This document shows, piece by piece, positions 1 through 28,700 of a DNA stretch of 64,000 nt. This DNA is from Gonocerus acuteangulatus (lineage: Eukaryota; Arthropoda; Insecta; Hemiptera; Coreidae): positions 99,726,643 to 99,790,642 of the forward strand of contig OX328125.1 of NCBI GenBank assembly GCA_946811695.1, written 5' to 3'. The notes beneath the pieces were generated by a model, which saw only the letters and a program-made list of their open reading frames with translations, ran no database searches and was not told the DNA's origin. The translations under genes and the position numbers were made by a program. The stretch's first letter is position 1; every line of letters starts with the position of its first letter.

Positions 1-685
1 TTTTCACCTTTGAACATAAAAAGGTATTATTTACGTACCATTTGGTGATATTAACTCAAAAATAAGAGTATTTTTCAGTTTCAACAATGATCCTGAATAC
101 TAAATAACCATTACAAACTTAAATTCAGTCTTGGAGACCTAATTAATGATCGCTCAAATAATTTAATTTGTTTCATATCTAGTATAATGGACAAAAATGT
201 TCTAAAATTAGTATATTTATTGAAGTCGACCAATGACTGAGAATAAACACTCCATAATAACTTTACATTGATCAAAGATAGTAGTTGAAGAAGGGTGCGC
301 CTACATTGGTCTCAGTACTATTGGATAGCCACCGCCTGGTCAGAAGAAAACCAAATACAAGCACTTCAATGGAGGTGCCTATATTGGTTCCAACCCGATC
401 CAATCTGGTGGCAACCGATTCTCAGCCTTTCAAACTTGTTTTTTTCTCGACCGATATCGGATGACCAATTTAAAATGGCGTCAAACGACATACTGTGTTT
501 CAAAAAAGTCAACAGCCTCAACATCTTAACCGATTTCAATGCATTTTTTTTTTTTTTTTGTTTTTAAATAAAAGAGCTAATACAATTAAGAAAAGCTTTG
601 TCTGATCACATTTTTGTTTTTTGTTTCCCTAGTTTATTAAATTACGTGGATATGTAAAATATGAATACTAATGTTTCTCTTATTG

Positions 686-718
686 TAGTGTAACAGTTAA
701 AAATTAGCTGTTACACTA
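686..718. repeat. Short perfect hairpin
   Basis: Two 11-nt arms, TAGTGTAACAG and its reverse complement, flank an 11-nt A/T loop. It lies just right of the repeat fragment at 480-660 and may be an end structure of that element. Confidence 0.7.
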
Positions 719-920
719 AGATTTTTTTTTTCGGGACTGATATATTTCCAGAAGATTGATTGACCTCTCAACTCCTTTATACTTCCAACACGGTAATAGA
801 AGGTTTCTAGTCTTATTAGGTGGTATTTCTTAAAGTAATCTCTCATTTTCACTTCACTACGAGTTCATTACTGACGAGGTGCGACTAGGAAAGACGGGTC
901 CAATGTAGATGCAACCTTAC

Positions 921-976
921 GCAGAAAGTCTTCTACTAAGAAGTTACTCACGACTTCTTAATAGAAGACTTTCTGC
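921..976. repeat. 56-nt inverted repeat
   Basis: GCAGAAAGTCTTCTA at the left is matched by its reverse complement at the right end, with a further ACTTCTTA/TAAGAAGT pairing inside. It could be the core of a small foldback element. No gene is associated with it. Confidence 0.7.
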
Positions 977-2009
977 CTTATTCAGTAACTCTATCGTCTG
1001 TAAAGGTATTCGTAATAATATCTACAGACAATAAAAATAAAAGCCCACATAATTTTCAATAACTTAGTCATAAAGGAATTAACAACATTTTTGTACTTCT
1101 GGATATAAAGTTGCTTTATACCCGTAGGGTTAGTGGAAGAAAAGAATAAAAATAGAAAAAAAAAAAAAAATAACAGAGGTTTTAATTATAATTTCATTTA
1201 TAACAATTCTTCAAAAAGATACATATATTTACATTCTATATACACATTAATAATGTCAAACACCATCAGGAATTTCCTTCATGTACCATATTTACATAAT
1301 TAGCAAATCTATAAAAATGGGTAACATTTGCCTTAAATGCTGCATAAGTTATGTGCAACATCATTTACAAATATTAAACATCAATATGACGTAATGCAAA
1401 GTTTATGGAGAGAGAGCTAAATAGAAAAGAGCAGTCGTAGCGATAAACGGCCCCTGCCCTCCTTGTGAAAAAGTCTAAATGAGCTTTATCTTAGTCCCTT
1501 CAATTTGTATAAAAATATTTGATAATTATTATGCTATAGAATAACACTAAGATGTTTATAAAACACATTAATTAACCAAGTAGATCCACAAAGGAGGGGG
1601 AGGTGTAGAAAAGGCTACTTCTTTCGCACTAAAAGTGCATTACGGAAATGGTCAGGAAAGGTAACAATTATCTCAACAAATATTTTCCTTTAATATTTGA
1701 TAATCGAACAATATAATAATAAGGTGAAAACAAAATGTATATAATGTATTGGATTATAATCAATAAAACACCTAATACAAGAATGGGGGGAATTCTCCAT
1801 TCATACTCTTACAGCACTAATCATATATATCTTATCAACTCAAGGTCCTGCAGCTCTTATTTCTTATAAAATCATATAAAAATAAAATATAGAACAACCT
1901 TTTTCAAATAAAAAGAAAAAAAAAATTAACTTTCAAACGTCCCCACTCGGACAAAGTTGATTTAGAATTGGTTAAGTTCTTATATCAGCTCTTTCGTAAT
2001 TCTAGAAGT

Positions 2010-18496
<16,487 letters not shown>

Positions 18497-19179
18497 ATGC
18501 GGCGAGAAAACCGCACTGAAAATATAAAAGGTATATTTTATAAAAATTTCAAAGGACTGAAAACCTCTAGTAGGGTCAGAACTATTAAATTTGTAATAAA
18601 TTTGTGCATTATTAATAATTATTGAATATTTTTTTAAGTAGTTTTTTTTTTTAAATTTCTTTTAGACTGTAAAATGTGGAATCATTTAAGTCACATTTGT
18701 TCATGTAGTGTAGTAGTATTTTTTTTATGTATTATGTGATTGAGTTAATCCTATTTATGTAGTTTGTATTAATTCAATAAAATTAATATTTTAAAATGGA
18801 TAATGAATGTTTTTTTTCTTTTATTTCCTATGTTAGTCAATTATTTATTTTATCCAATAATAAGAACTATAATTGATTTACAAAAGGTTTCTCTGGAAAA
18901 TCCCATTAGTTGGCTATAAGGAACAATATAAGAGCATCAAATCAATTTCTTTAATTATTTAAGCTCTTAGAGCATATGCACTCCCTAATACTATTAATTA
19001 ATTAGAAATATATGATTTTGAAAATAATACAGATTAAATAAACATTCATTATAGAGGCTAGTTTTGAATTAAAAAAAACAGGTGTAACAACATTTGAAAG
19101 TACACAACTTTTTCATACTATTTAAAAATGTTCTCTGATTACTTTTCACTTTTTTTTGTTACAACAAAATAATTTATAG

Positions 19180-19252
<73 letters not shown>

Positions 19253-20289
19253 CTATAAATTATTTTGTTGTAAGAAATAAAAGTGAAAAAAAAACTGATT
19301 GAAATTATTTTTTTCAGTGTTTTATACATTTTAATTGTGATTGAAAAAATGAGCCCTTAAAATAACTTTTAGTATGAAATATGAGAGGACAATATTATTT
19401 CTTTTATCTCCTTTTTCTTTTATTAAGACACCAATATCATACAGTAAAAATGTTACAGAAGGAAATGTATTGTGACATTATTTATTCAAGAAAATAGGAG
19501 CTGTCAAATTGAACAGAAAATAATACAACCTGATTATTAACTGAGATGGTGTGTATGAATTATGTTAATCCCAGAAAATGTTTAGCAATATCTAATTATA
19601 GCTCAAAATATATATCTCAACTAGAAATATGACAAAATGCCTCCAAGCAGTGACTGATATTTTGTCTGAATAAATTTGAATCTTACTAATTTGCATGTAA
19701 TATATTTTAATATGATTTTGCTGGCATGATTAGGCAAAGAGAAAAGATTAATGGCGCAAAGGAGGTGGGAGCAATATGTGACAAACTACATTCAGGCAAA
19801 ATATTAGTGTCTGTAACAAACATTTGTAGAAGCATACTTATTCAAATACAGATGTTTTGCCCTTCTTGTTAAACTCTTGTCTCTATATAATAATTTCAGC
19901 ATTTTCTGAATTAATTTTATAGATATTAAGGAGAAAAAAATGGAAACTCCTTAATTAATGCATATGGCATAATATTTTCAGAAGGGGATGGAAGTTGCAT
20001 TAATTTGGATGGAAATATAAACGAAACCGTTGAGGAGCTCAAAGCGAAACTAGACGCGATGAAGGATCTGCTCGCGGAGGAACAGTTGAAACAAGCCCTT
20101 CAGAACAAAAGACACACCGGTTCAGGAGTTCAGTACACCGCAAGGCGTGAAAGCTTGATCGATGGAACGTTCCTCAGTGCAGTCTTTGCGGTGGTTTTTC
20201 TACTTATCGTTGGCGTGAGCTTTTACGCATTCCAAAATTTATACTTTGCAATTCTGAAGAGATTTCCTGCTAAACATACTGAACTTTAG
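18497..20289 (+). CDS. Small single-pass membrane protein, two exons, uncharacterised
   Basis: Proposed exons 18497-18530 and 19982-20289, 113 residues. Exon 1 reads MRRENRTENIK, ends in one base before GTATAT and joins in phase to TTTTCAG|AAGGGG. The downstream frame has no in-frame ATG of its own (the nearest candidate, at 20005, is TTG), which is why a spliced first exon is needed. Residues 26-52 form a charged, Leu-rich helix (VEELKAKLDAMKDLLAEEQ), probably a coiled coil. Residues about 73-95 (FLSAVFAVVFLLIVGVSFYAF) are a transmembrane helix, followed by a short basic C-terminus, so it is probably tail-anchored. Transcription is divergent from SRP54. I do not recognise the family. Exon 2 is confident; exon 1 is a phase-consistent guess. 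An AATAAA lies at 20668. Confidence 0.7.
19141..19294. repeat. Inverted repeat with an expanded (TA)n centre, in the intron
   Basis: The left arm CAACAAAATAATTTATAGAT pairs with ATCTATAAATTATTTTGTTG on the right; both arms continue into a T-run/A-run and CTTTTCAC/AAAAGTG-type sequence. The centre (19182-19249) is pure TA. It looks like a small foldback element whose loop has expanded as a microsatellite. Confidence 0.8.
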
Positions 20290-21008
20290 TTGCTACACTA
20301 TGTGATATTAAAATTGATTGTTTTTTGATAACTTAGATTTTTCAATATATTTACAATCGGTATAACTTTTCCTATACTATTTGAAATAAGAAATTTATCA
20401 AATGTTTCTTAATATTATTAAGTACTTCTTTTTAATTGTCTAGTAATTAGATTTTTTACAAATGTTATCTTTAAAAGGCTGTTATAATTGTTAAGGATTT
20501 ATACTAGTATAGTGATTTTTAATGCTGTATTAGTTAAAAATATATAAAATTTCTCTTTGTTTTGTGTTTTGGACCAAATTATTTTCTTAACATTTTATAT
20601 ATTAAGTTAAATTGTACGAAATGTGATCTGATGAGCATGAAAATAGTCTTCAAGAAGTTATGCAACAAATAAAATACTGGAATTCCAGATTTAGAAGCTC
20701 CTGACGAGAGGATGTAGTCTTTACAAGATTATGCATTAGCCATAACACCTAATTCAATCTCATTTAATGACAAGACAGGACACACCATACTTTAGATGAT
20801 TTAACATTACAATACCAATATAAAATATATTACAGGGTGTCTACTGCTTTTTTGAAAGCCAATTTCATGACTTGAAATGCAAATTTCACATCCATTAATA
20901 AGAAAATAATTTAACTTAAAAATAAAAAGCACTAAATTTTAGCTTAAAATTATTTGTAACCCTATATGGATTGCCGTGATGTTGACAAACTTACAATTTT
21001 ACATACAT
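20290..21008. other. 3' UTR and intergenic sequence
   Basis: AT-rich, with no coding signal. A GGGTGTCTAC end-like sequence occurs at 20835, a type of start seen in DNA transposons, but I could not find its partner. Confidence 0.5.
20668..20673 (+). terminator. Candidate poly(A) signal
   Basis: AATAAA 379 bp after the stop of the small membrane protein gene, the first exact hexamer I noticed downstream on the plus strand. Confidence 0.4.
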
Positions 21009-21170
21009 TTATTAACTTTTAACGTCCATTTATTATTAACTATTAATTTTAGGATAGGTTATCTATAGGTTACCACCCTTTTCTAGCCAGGATAGGGCTG
21101 ATGCCTTTTCTTTTTTCTAAGAAAAGCCACCAACCCTAGTGGGAATCGAACCCACGGCCCTTTGGCACGG
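21009..21170 (-). mobile_element. SINE family A, 5'-truncated
   Basis: Minus-strand copy: tail TTAACGTCCATTTATTATTA, the body, then the B box GGTTCGATTCCC seen as its complement. It stops at GGCACGG, so most of the A-box region is missing. Confidence 0.8.
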
Positions 21171-21879
21171 AATACATTTAAAAAAATTATTAACTATATA
21201 AAATGTACATCATATGTTAAAGAGGATAGTTACAATAATTTTAAAAGCGAGGAAACTAAAAATTTCAGAATAAATATGGGATCAGCAGCCTCAAAAATAT
21301 TGAACAATGATAGCAGAAATCAAAATTTACTAAGGAAATATTTATTGTCAATGTAAATAATTTAGTAAATAAAAGTATACACAATCTCAATATTTAAGTC
21401 TGCATGAAAAACTCTGAATATGAATAAAGGAAAATAAAAAGATACGTAAATCCTGTATAATTGATGAGTAAATGCTACACCAGAGAAAGGGGGTAGGGTA
21501 GGTAGATAGAATTGCATCACCATAAGAAAATAGTGACAATTATGAATGCACAAAAGTCACAGGTTTATGTTAAACTCTCGTAAAACTGACATTTCGTGAC
21601 ATGGTTTCACATTTTATGACTTTTTTGTGCCCTGTTTTCAATTTTGTGATTTCCATGACTTTTTTGTGCAGTATTATTATTCGTATTAACAGACTACAAA
21701 GAATATTAACATATTTTTTTTTTAAGATATACACATATGAACTACTGATAGTCCTCGCATTGACATCATACTCCAATATCTTAAAAATACCAACATATAA
21801 AAAATTAATAATTCTATGTAAGTATAAACATATTTAAATATTGGTACTCGCTTGAAATTTAATATAAAAAGAGTCTGTC

Positions 21880-22099
21880 GGGGTCTCCCGAGGTCTAGTG
21901 CCTAGCTCACTGGATTCATAAGCGGGAGATGGTGGGTTCGATCCCCACCGGCGGCAGGAATTTTCTCATCTCAGGGCTCGCTGAGAAAATTCCTGGCTGC
22001 ACCCTGGAGGCCGGCGCTAATGGCCAAGAATTATGTCAATGTGCCGTAAAAAAAAAAAAAGAAAAAAAAAAAAAAAAAAAAGAAAAAGAAAAAAAAGAA
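21880..22099 (+). mobile_element. SINE family B, full-length, with 11-bp target duplication
   Basis: Complete head (GGTCTCCCGAGGTCTAGTG), B box GGTGGGTTCGATCCCC, body, GGCGCTAATGG...GTGCCGT tail and a long A-rich run. AAGAGTCTGTC directly precedes the element and recurs directly after the A run at 22098-22108. This is the clearest retrotransposition signature in the window and suggests a young insertion. Confidence 0.92.
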
Positions 22100-22839
22100 G
22101 AGTCTGTCTTGTAGGAGCTGCATAAATTGAGCGCATTCTTCATCAAGGCTGCGTCAACAATCAAATTTTAATTTTTAACTGCTAACTTAGCTGTTAAAAC
22201 AAATGTAAAATAATTATTAAATTTATCCAATTTTAAATTTTACAGTTGTTCTTTTTTTTTATTTATGTTCCAATTTTTAAGTTTTGTGGAACTTGTTTTA
22301 TTTTTGATTTGCTTTTTAGTTATGCATTTATGTTTTAAGATTTTTACTTTTTATGGACTTAATAAATAAATAAATAAATTAACTTATGAATTAATTATTA
22401 AAATAAGTATGATATAAATAAATACTTACTTCCACTTTCACACTGGTTGCCACCCTTTCTCAACATTCATTTTGAAATGAGAATTTTTTTTAAGCAAGCC
22501 AGAGAAAAATTAATCTGCCCCAACTGTTTTCAAACCAGCATCTTCTTCATAGCAGACCAGCACGCTAACCATGCTACACTTGGTAGATCTATTCTATCTG
22601 TTTCTTGCTAAGCGCTCTTTAATTTGAATACAGCTCAAAATTAAAAAAAAAAAAAAAATATAAACGCCTTGACTGCCTGCTTATTAAGTTGAAATGAGCC
22701 CTGTCTGCCACTATTGTTTTTTACTAATATATTCAATAGTATGTGGATTAAATTCTTGTAATAAAATGTTTTTCTTTATTTAGCTAAGTATAGCTCAGTG
22801 AAAATGAAAAATTACTTGTCAGGCCTTGAGAAACCTTTT

Positions 22840-23014
22840 ATGTTGGAAGCACTCGAACTGCACAAGCTACCTCCTGGCTCATAGGGTGAAATATCGTAGG
22901 CGGTACATACTACAGCCCTGGCAGTCTGTTAAAACTGGAGATGGATATCCCCAACAAAAATAGCGACTTCCTTTGTCGCTACTCTAGGTAATGATGCGAC
23001 CTATCTTGTTGTTA

Positions 23015-23045
<31 letters not shown>
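22840..23045 (+). mobile_element. Poly(A)-ended retroposed segment, family unknown
   Basis: A unique-looking segment with moderate GC (CACTCGAACTGCACAAGCTA near its start) ends in a run of about 30 A at 23016-23045. A retroposed origin is inferred from the A run only; no matching copy was seen in the window. Confidence 0.4.
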
Positions 23046-23048
<3 letters not shown>

Positions 23049-23509
23049 AGTCAATTAATTTTGCTATGAATAGAATAGAAAGGATCAAGAGCTAATTTTA
23101 TGAACATTTTGAAGAGTGATATATAAATTACGAGAAGCAATTGTATTCTGGACTCCGACGTAGCTCTTTCAGCCATTCAGCTGATACTGGTCGCCTAGGT
23201 CTGTGTACTCCAAATTTAATAGAATTATGGAACTGAGTCTCAAAAGATTATGTTTTGCTGATGACTAATCTCACAGACTTTGCTCTCAGGACTTTAAATG
23301 GTTGGACAATGTGCTGATTTGAAATCCAATGCTCCTTCCATAAAGGACTAGGATCAAGCCAAGCCTGTTCTCAGAACTCCTAGACTCTTCATTCAGATAT
23401 AATACATTTTTATTTACCAATAAAAATGTATTTGATATTAAACATATTTAAAAATAGAAAGTTCCAAATGCAGATATAAGCAGAGCAGAAGTATAATCAA
23501 CTTTAAAAT

Positions 23510-23849
23510 AACATATTCTTTTTATGTTATTTGGAAGTTGAATAACATTCTCACCAGGCCAACGGTGGTCGAGAGCGTTAAGGCTTGAGCACTTAAGACT
23601 CCGTGCCAAGGATCGTGGATCTGATTTCCACTAGGGGTCGTGGTTTTTCTTTGGAAAAAAGAAGAGGCATCAGCCCTATCCTGGCTAGAAAAGGGTGGTG
23701 ACCTATAGATAACCCGTCCTGAAATTCTGAGTTAATTATAATGGATGTTAAAATTTAAATAAATAACATATTCTTTTTAGTAGAATAACTAATCATTTAT
23801 AAACCAAATTAATATTTAAATTTGTTGTTTTATATGGAGAAATATTCCA
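23510..23849. repeat. Block X, copy 1 (340 bp)
   Basis: Contains a SINE family A copy (23556-23764) plus flanks, from AACATATTCTTTTTATG to GAGAAATATTCCA. Repeated almost perfectly at 24581-24920, the only difference noticed being AAGGCTTGAGC against AAGGCGTGAGC. Confidence 0.93.
23556..23764 (+). mobile_element. SINE family A copy inside block X
   Basis: Head AGGCCAACGGTGGTCGAGAG, a degraded B box (GGATCTGATTTCC) and a full body and tail. Because it lies inside block X it was copied with that block to 24627-24836, not by a second retrotransposition. Confidence 0.85.
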
Positions 23850-24573
23850 TAGGCCTTGTGTCACATACTCTCTTCTTCTGAATTATTCATGGTAGAATTT
23901 GATGCGCTCGAAGAATTTGGCTATTTTGTCTATGTTGACTTTTTTCACCTGAAGGGGATCATTAGTCTTGTATCTCACGGTTGGATCAATGGGTTTTTTT
24001 TTTTTTTATAAGCAATTATATTGTCATACTATGGTAAGCAATCATAGACGCCACAAACCACTTTAAGGCATCTATAATTTCTTTCTTGGAGGTAAAATCT
24101 CGTGTTTTACGAAATGATGTCGCCTTGTGACCAGGAGCTCATTATTTGGACACTTACAAAGCATTTGTCCATTCTCATAAATAAATTTGTTTCCCTTAGG
24201 AATTAAAAAAAAAAGCTACTAGTGGCTGCCTGCAGTCTGTCATACAAATAGAGCTCTACAGAGATGGAACTCTGAATTACACTTCAAGCAAAGCTACCCT
24301 GGAATAACGTAGCTGGACTTATTTCAACACCTGAGCACATAACAATACACATATAGTCAAGGGCATGGAGAAGTAATACCTTTAAAAGTATTCATCACTA
24401 GTCAATTAGTTTCTAATGTTAAAGAAACTCAAGGAATATTGAGGGGGAAGGAAAAAAAAATAACAACGTACAAATATATATTTGTGGAAATATTGCATAA
24501 ACTATTTTTTGTTATTGTTTCTTGGTGGTTTAGCTGATCTGGTCATTAGATCTATAAACTATTTAATTATCAT
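23847..24573. repeat. Block Y, copy 2, inserted between the two X blocks
   Basis: Copy of 16649-17373 with roughly a dozen or fewer differences seen. The left junction shares CCA(TAGG) with block X, a microhomology; the right junction has an ATATATT filler before the second X copy. Confidence 0.9.
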
Positions 24574-24580
24574 ATATATT

Positions 24581-24920
24581 AACATATTCTTTTTATGTTA
24601 TTTGGAAGTTGAATAACATTCTCACCAGGCCAACGGTGGTCGAGAGCGTTAAGGCGTGAGCACTTAAGACTCCGTGCCAAGGATCGTGGATCTGATTTCC
24701 ACTAGGGGTCGTGGTTTTTCTTTGGAAAAAAGAAGAGGCATCAGCCCTATCCTGGCTAGAAAAGGGTGGTGACCTATAGATAACCCGTCCTGAAATTCTG
24801 AGTTAATTATAATGGATGTTAAAATTTAAATAAATAACATATTCTTTTTAGTAGAATAACTAATCATTTATAAACCAAATTAATATTTAAATTTGTTGTT
24901 TTATATGGAGAAATATTCCA
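24581..24920. repeat. Block X, copy 2 (340 bp)
   Basis: Same length and content as 23510-23849, including a SINE family A copy at 24627-24836. After GAGAAATATTCCA the sequence runs on into GTCCTTGCTTTC, presumably the original continuation of copy 1. Confidence 0.93.
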
Positions 24921-25112
24921 GTCCTTGCTTTCACAGAAGTCAATCCCGAATCCATCCCTCCCTAATATTTCTTCCAAATGTGTTCTACCACCTGATGGAA
25001 AGCAGATTAAATAATAAAATAAGTTAATAATTTCAATTGAGACATTTGATTAACTGCAATTTATTTATTGTTTTAATTAACATGACAAGCCAAACATCCA
25101 GAACCAATATAT

Positions 25113-25667
25113 TCATTTGTAGACTAATTCTTCAGGCGAAGCTTTCTTGTAGTCATCATATACTTGGCGACAGCAATCTTGTACACTCTGGTCAGATACT
25201 CCACTGAAACACATCACATTGTTATTTGATCTGAATTAAATGAAAACTTTTTTTATTCTTATTTCCCTTACAAGACGACAACCTGCCCATTTCACCGGGT
25301 TGGTTCTATGGGGCAGCAGTAAAATAGCTGAGTCTCCACCGATCATCTCTTCTCATTTCTCTTATAATACTCTTTTTGTATTTCTTTGTTTATAAAGTCT
25401 CCCGTTACCATTTTCTCTTTCTGAGCTAAGAACCAGACACCGGAAGGCTTAAAGACTTTGTTTTTTAAATTTTGAAATATTGTTTTTACTTTTTTTTTAA
25501 TTGTTCTACAGAACATGATCTCTATATACATATCAACTAGTAGAACACAAATAAGGCCCTTCAGAGGGATGAGAACTATGCAAAAGGGTTGGGTAGGGGA
25601 GGGAAACCTCTATTTAATAGGCTCAAATTGGATTTTTATTAACTGTAGCAGACACTAAAGTGACTAG

Positions 25668-25710
<43 letters not shown>

Positions 25711-28700
25711 ACCGTTAGATATCGCAAAAAGCCATCACAGCGGTAGCTTCCAGTCCCAAAGCGAAGAAATTGGCCTTGTCACGAAGGTGGCTGTCAGGCC
25801 ATGGGGCATGCTTTGCAATTGTCACAAAAATGGCTATCCCTCTCGAATGGGTTAATAAAATTGGTCTTTAATTTTAATTTAATAAGAGATAAGAATAAGG
25901 CCCGGAAGCTGGGAGAGCTAAGGCTTGAGCACTCCGTGCCTAAGGTTCGTGCCTGGGTTCGATTCCCTCTAGGAATGGTGACTTTTCTTTGGAAAAAAGA
26001 AAAGGCCTCAGCCCTATTCTGGCTAGGAAAAGACGGGAGGGAATATAAAGACCTGTGTCCTAGATTTTCAATAAAAATGCAAGAAAATCACCCCGTCACA
26101 ACCCTTTGTGCATTTCAAAGGTGTGTTGTCACTTTCAATTAACACTTTTCGTACAAGTAGGCAATTTCACTCTTTTCATTGGTTTTTGGTTGACTTTTGT
26201 CCCTAAAAAGCCTCCTTTGTACTTTCCTAAGTTCTGCCCAGAAGTAAGTGGAGCAATTTTTTCTAAAGAATCTGAGGGATCACCTTATCTTAAGAGATAT
26301 TAAGAGATTATACTGATATATCATTTTCTAAATATTAATCAAGAATTATTATTTTTAAAATTTAAAATAATGAGCTCCGTACTATTTTAATAGTGAATGT
26401 GTATTTCTCAAAATGGGTCTTACTGCAGATGCACAAAAGATTCAGTCCTCAGTGTCTCCCTTTTCGATCTATTGAGATCACTCAATTGCTGATTCACTGT
26501 CTTATGGTTGTCTCTACTTGGAGGATCTTGCTGTTGGCGCCTAGAACAAAAACAAGAGTTGAGTTAAAAATACAATATGGCTCATTTCTTTAAATGTCAA
26601 CACAATTACACTCTACTTACTGGTAATAGCTTGGTAATTGTTGCCCACCAGAATTAAATTTATCATCGATGTGAAGGCGTTGCATCATTTTCCTGTGAAG
26701 TACCTCGTTTGATGGGGCCTGAGATTTGCTCCTGTTTAAAGTAGATAAATTAGTTAAGAAATATGAAGATTCAGCAGGGGAAACAATGAATGTCCCTAAA
26801 AAGTAATTTTGTGAAAAATGAAAAAACAAGTTTCATGTTCCAAATTTCCTATGTTTACAATCCTTACCGAGTTTTTTTTAAATTATTTTATTCTCACAGG
26901 TGGTTGTAATCAAATAAAATAATTTTGTTTGAGCAGTTCAATGTACAAATACTTCAAATTAAGCAAGCGAGCTTCAAAAAATGCGTGTATTTTGTAAAAA
27001 AAAATTGGACCAATCAAGAGAACTTTTCATTAAAAAAATTTGTTTCTTCAGATAACACATTATTATATGTTTACCTTCAATATTTAATCTCCTTCATTTA
27101 GAAGGTAATCCAGGTATCTATATTCGATGCTAATTTTAGTGGTAAGTTTTCATAGAAGGTTTTTGAAGCTGATTTAATAAAAAACTGTTTAAGGTGCTGC
27201 AAGTCATTGAACTTGGGCTCAGTAATTGGAACTAGCCCGCTGTAAAGATGTTTAAGAGTCCCTCTTAGTCACATGCATCTTTCCTGGGGTTACGAAAGGA
27301 AACATTGAAATCATTGTTGAAAATCGACCTGAAAGAATAATAATGTACAGCGTTTTTAGGGTTCTTCTCAATGTTTTCCCCGGTGAGATTTTGCAGGCTG
27401 ATAGTACTCTTCTAAGGCTAGTATAGGGCAAGAAACCTCCATTTTGTAAAAAAAAGTGACATTCATTGTTTCCCCCCCTGGCCCTTCATATGTATTTTAC
27501 CAATTTAAAAAAAAATGCTAATATTCTCACGACACTATATTTTTAATATATAATATGTTTTCACATGTTTGACGTCCAGTTATATTCAGCAAAGCATGAT
27601 TGTTAATTTTTTTGACATTACTCGTGGGGAGACATGTATCTGTGTCTGCCATACACTTCTAAGAGTTGGAATTTCACTTTTTAATATGCATAGAGACAAA
27701 AACACGCTTATGAATCAAGTCAATGCTACAATTTGAAACTCGTGACAAGAAAAAGAAAAAAAACTTCGCACTCTACTGTCTACAAAAACAATCAGATTTT
27801 GATGAAATTAGAAACAATTAAAGGATTCAGAAAAATTAAGACAATACCGAAAACGTGGCACACAAGCGAACGGTCTTCAAGAAGAAAAGAAGTTATTCTG
27901 TGCAGACTAAGGATAGGTCACTGCCTACTTAGCCATGAATACCTTTTCCTCAACCTATACCCACCTTCATGCAGCTGTGATGTAGGAGAGCTTCTGACGG
28001 TAGAACATCTATTAGTCTCATGCAGGAACTACTCTACCATAAGAAAATCCCTGGGTATCGGATCTTCTATTGAAGAAATTCTTGGAGGTAATGATTTTTT
28101 TTTTAAATTTATTTATTGACTATTTACAATCTGTATACATATGACATATAATTCAATAAGTAAATAGGTAGATGGAGATAATGAAGAGACCATAAAAAGA
28201 AAAAAAACTTTCCAAATTTTTAAGACGAACCGACTTATATTCAAAATTATAACTTCATCATAATTACTTTAATCTTTCTAAATAATTGATATTTTATTAT
28301 TATCATAATTACTTTAATCTTTCTTCATTATTATGTAATTATCAACCACTTATTACTTTACCTTTAATTGACAACTGTCAATGATCCTAAAGGATAAAGG
28401 CAAAATGAAATAAATAAATAAATAGAAACAATAAGATGTTGTATAAAAGAAAAGAACAAGTTCATTAACCAGCAGAATTATTCTCTTGGAACACTGTTTT
28501 TCAGCGAAAATTGTGTAACAATTTGGCAGTAATAGAATTCAAAGTAAACTTTTTATTTATAGGCATTTTAACGAGGGAATTCGAATAAAACTGTCTTTGA
28601 GAATTAGAAACAAATAGAATCTGGTTTTTGAGCAAATTCAAAATGAGAGAGTGAGTTAAACATTTCCCCAGACTGTTGACATTTATTCAAAGTAAGATAC

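Larger units (their letters stand above)
1..2009. other. Non-coding flank downstream of SRP54
   Basis: No convincing coding exon is seen. The stretch is AT-rich and includes the presumed 3' UTR of SRP54, which reads leftward from 2009; I could not fix its poly(A) site. About 480-660 resembles 47530-47690, an arm of a foldback element, so an old copy of that repeat lies here. Two strong hairpins occur at 686-718 and 921-976. Short A runs sit near 1158-1170. Confidence 0.6.
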
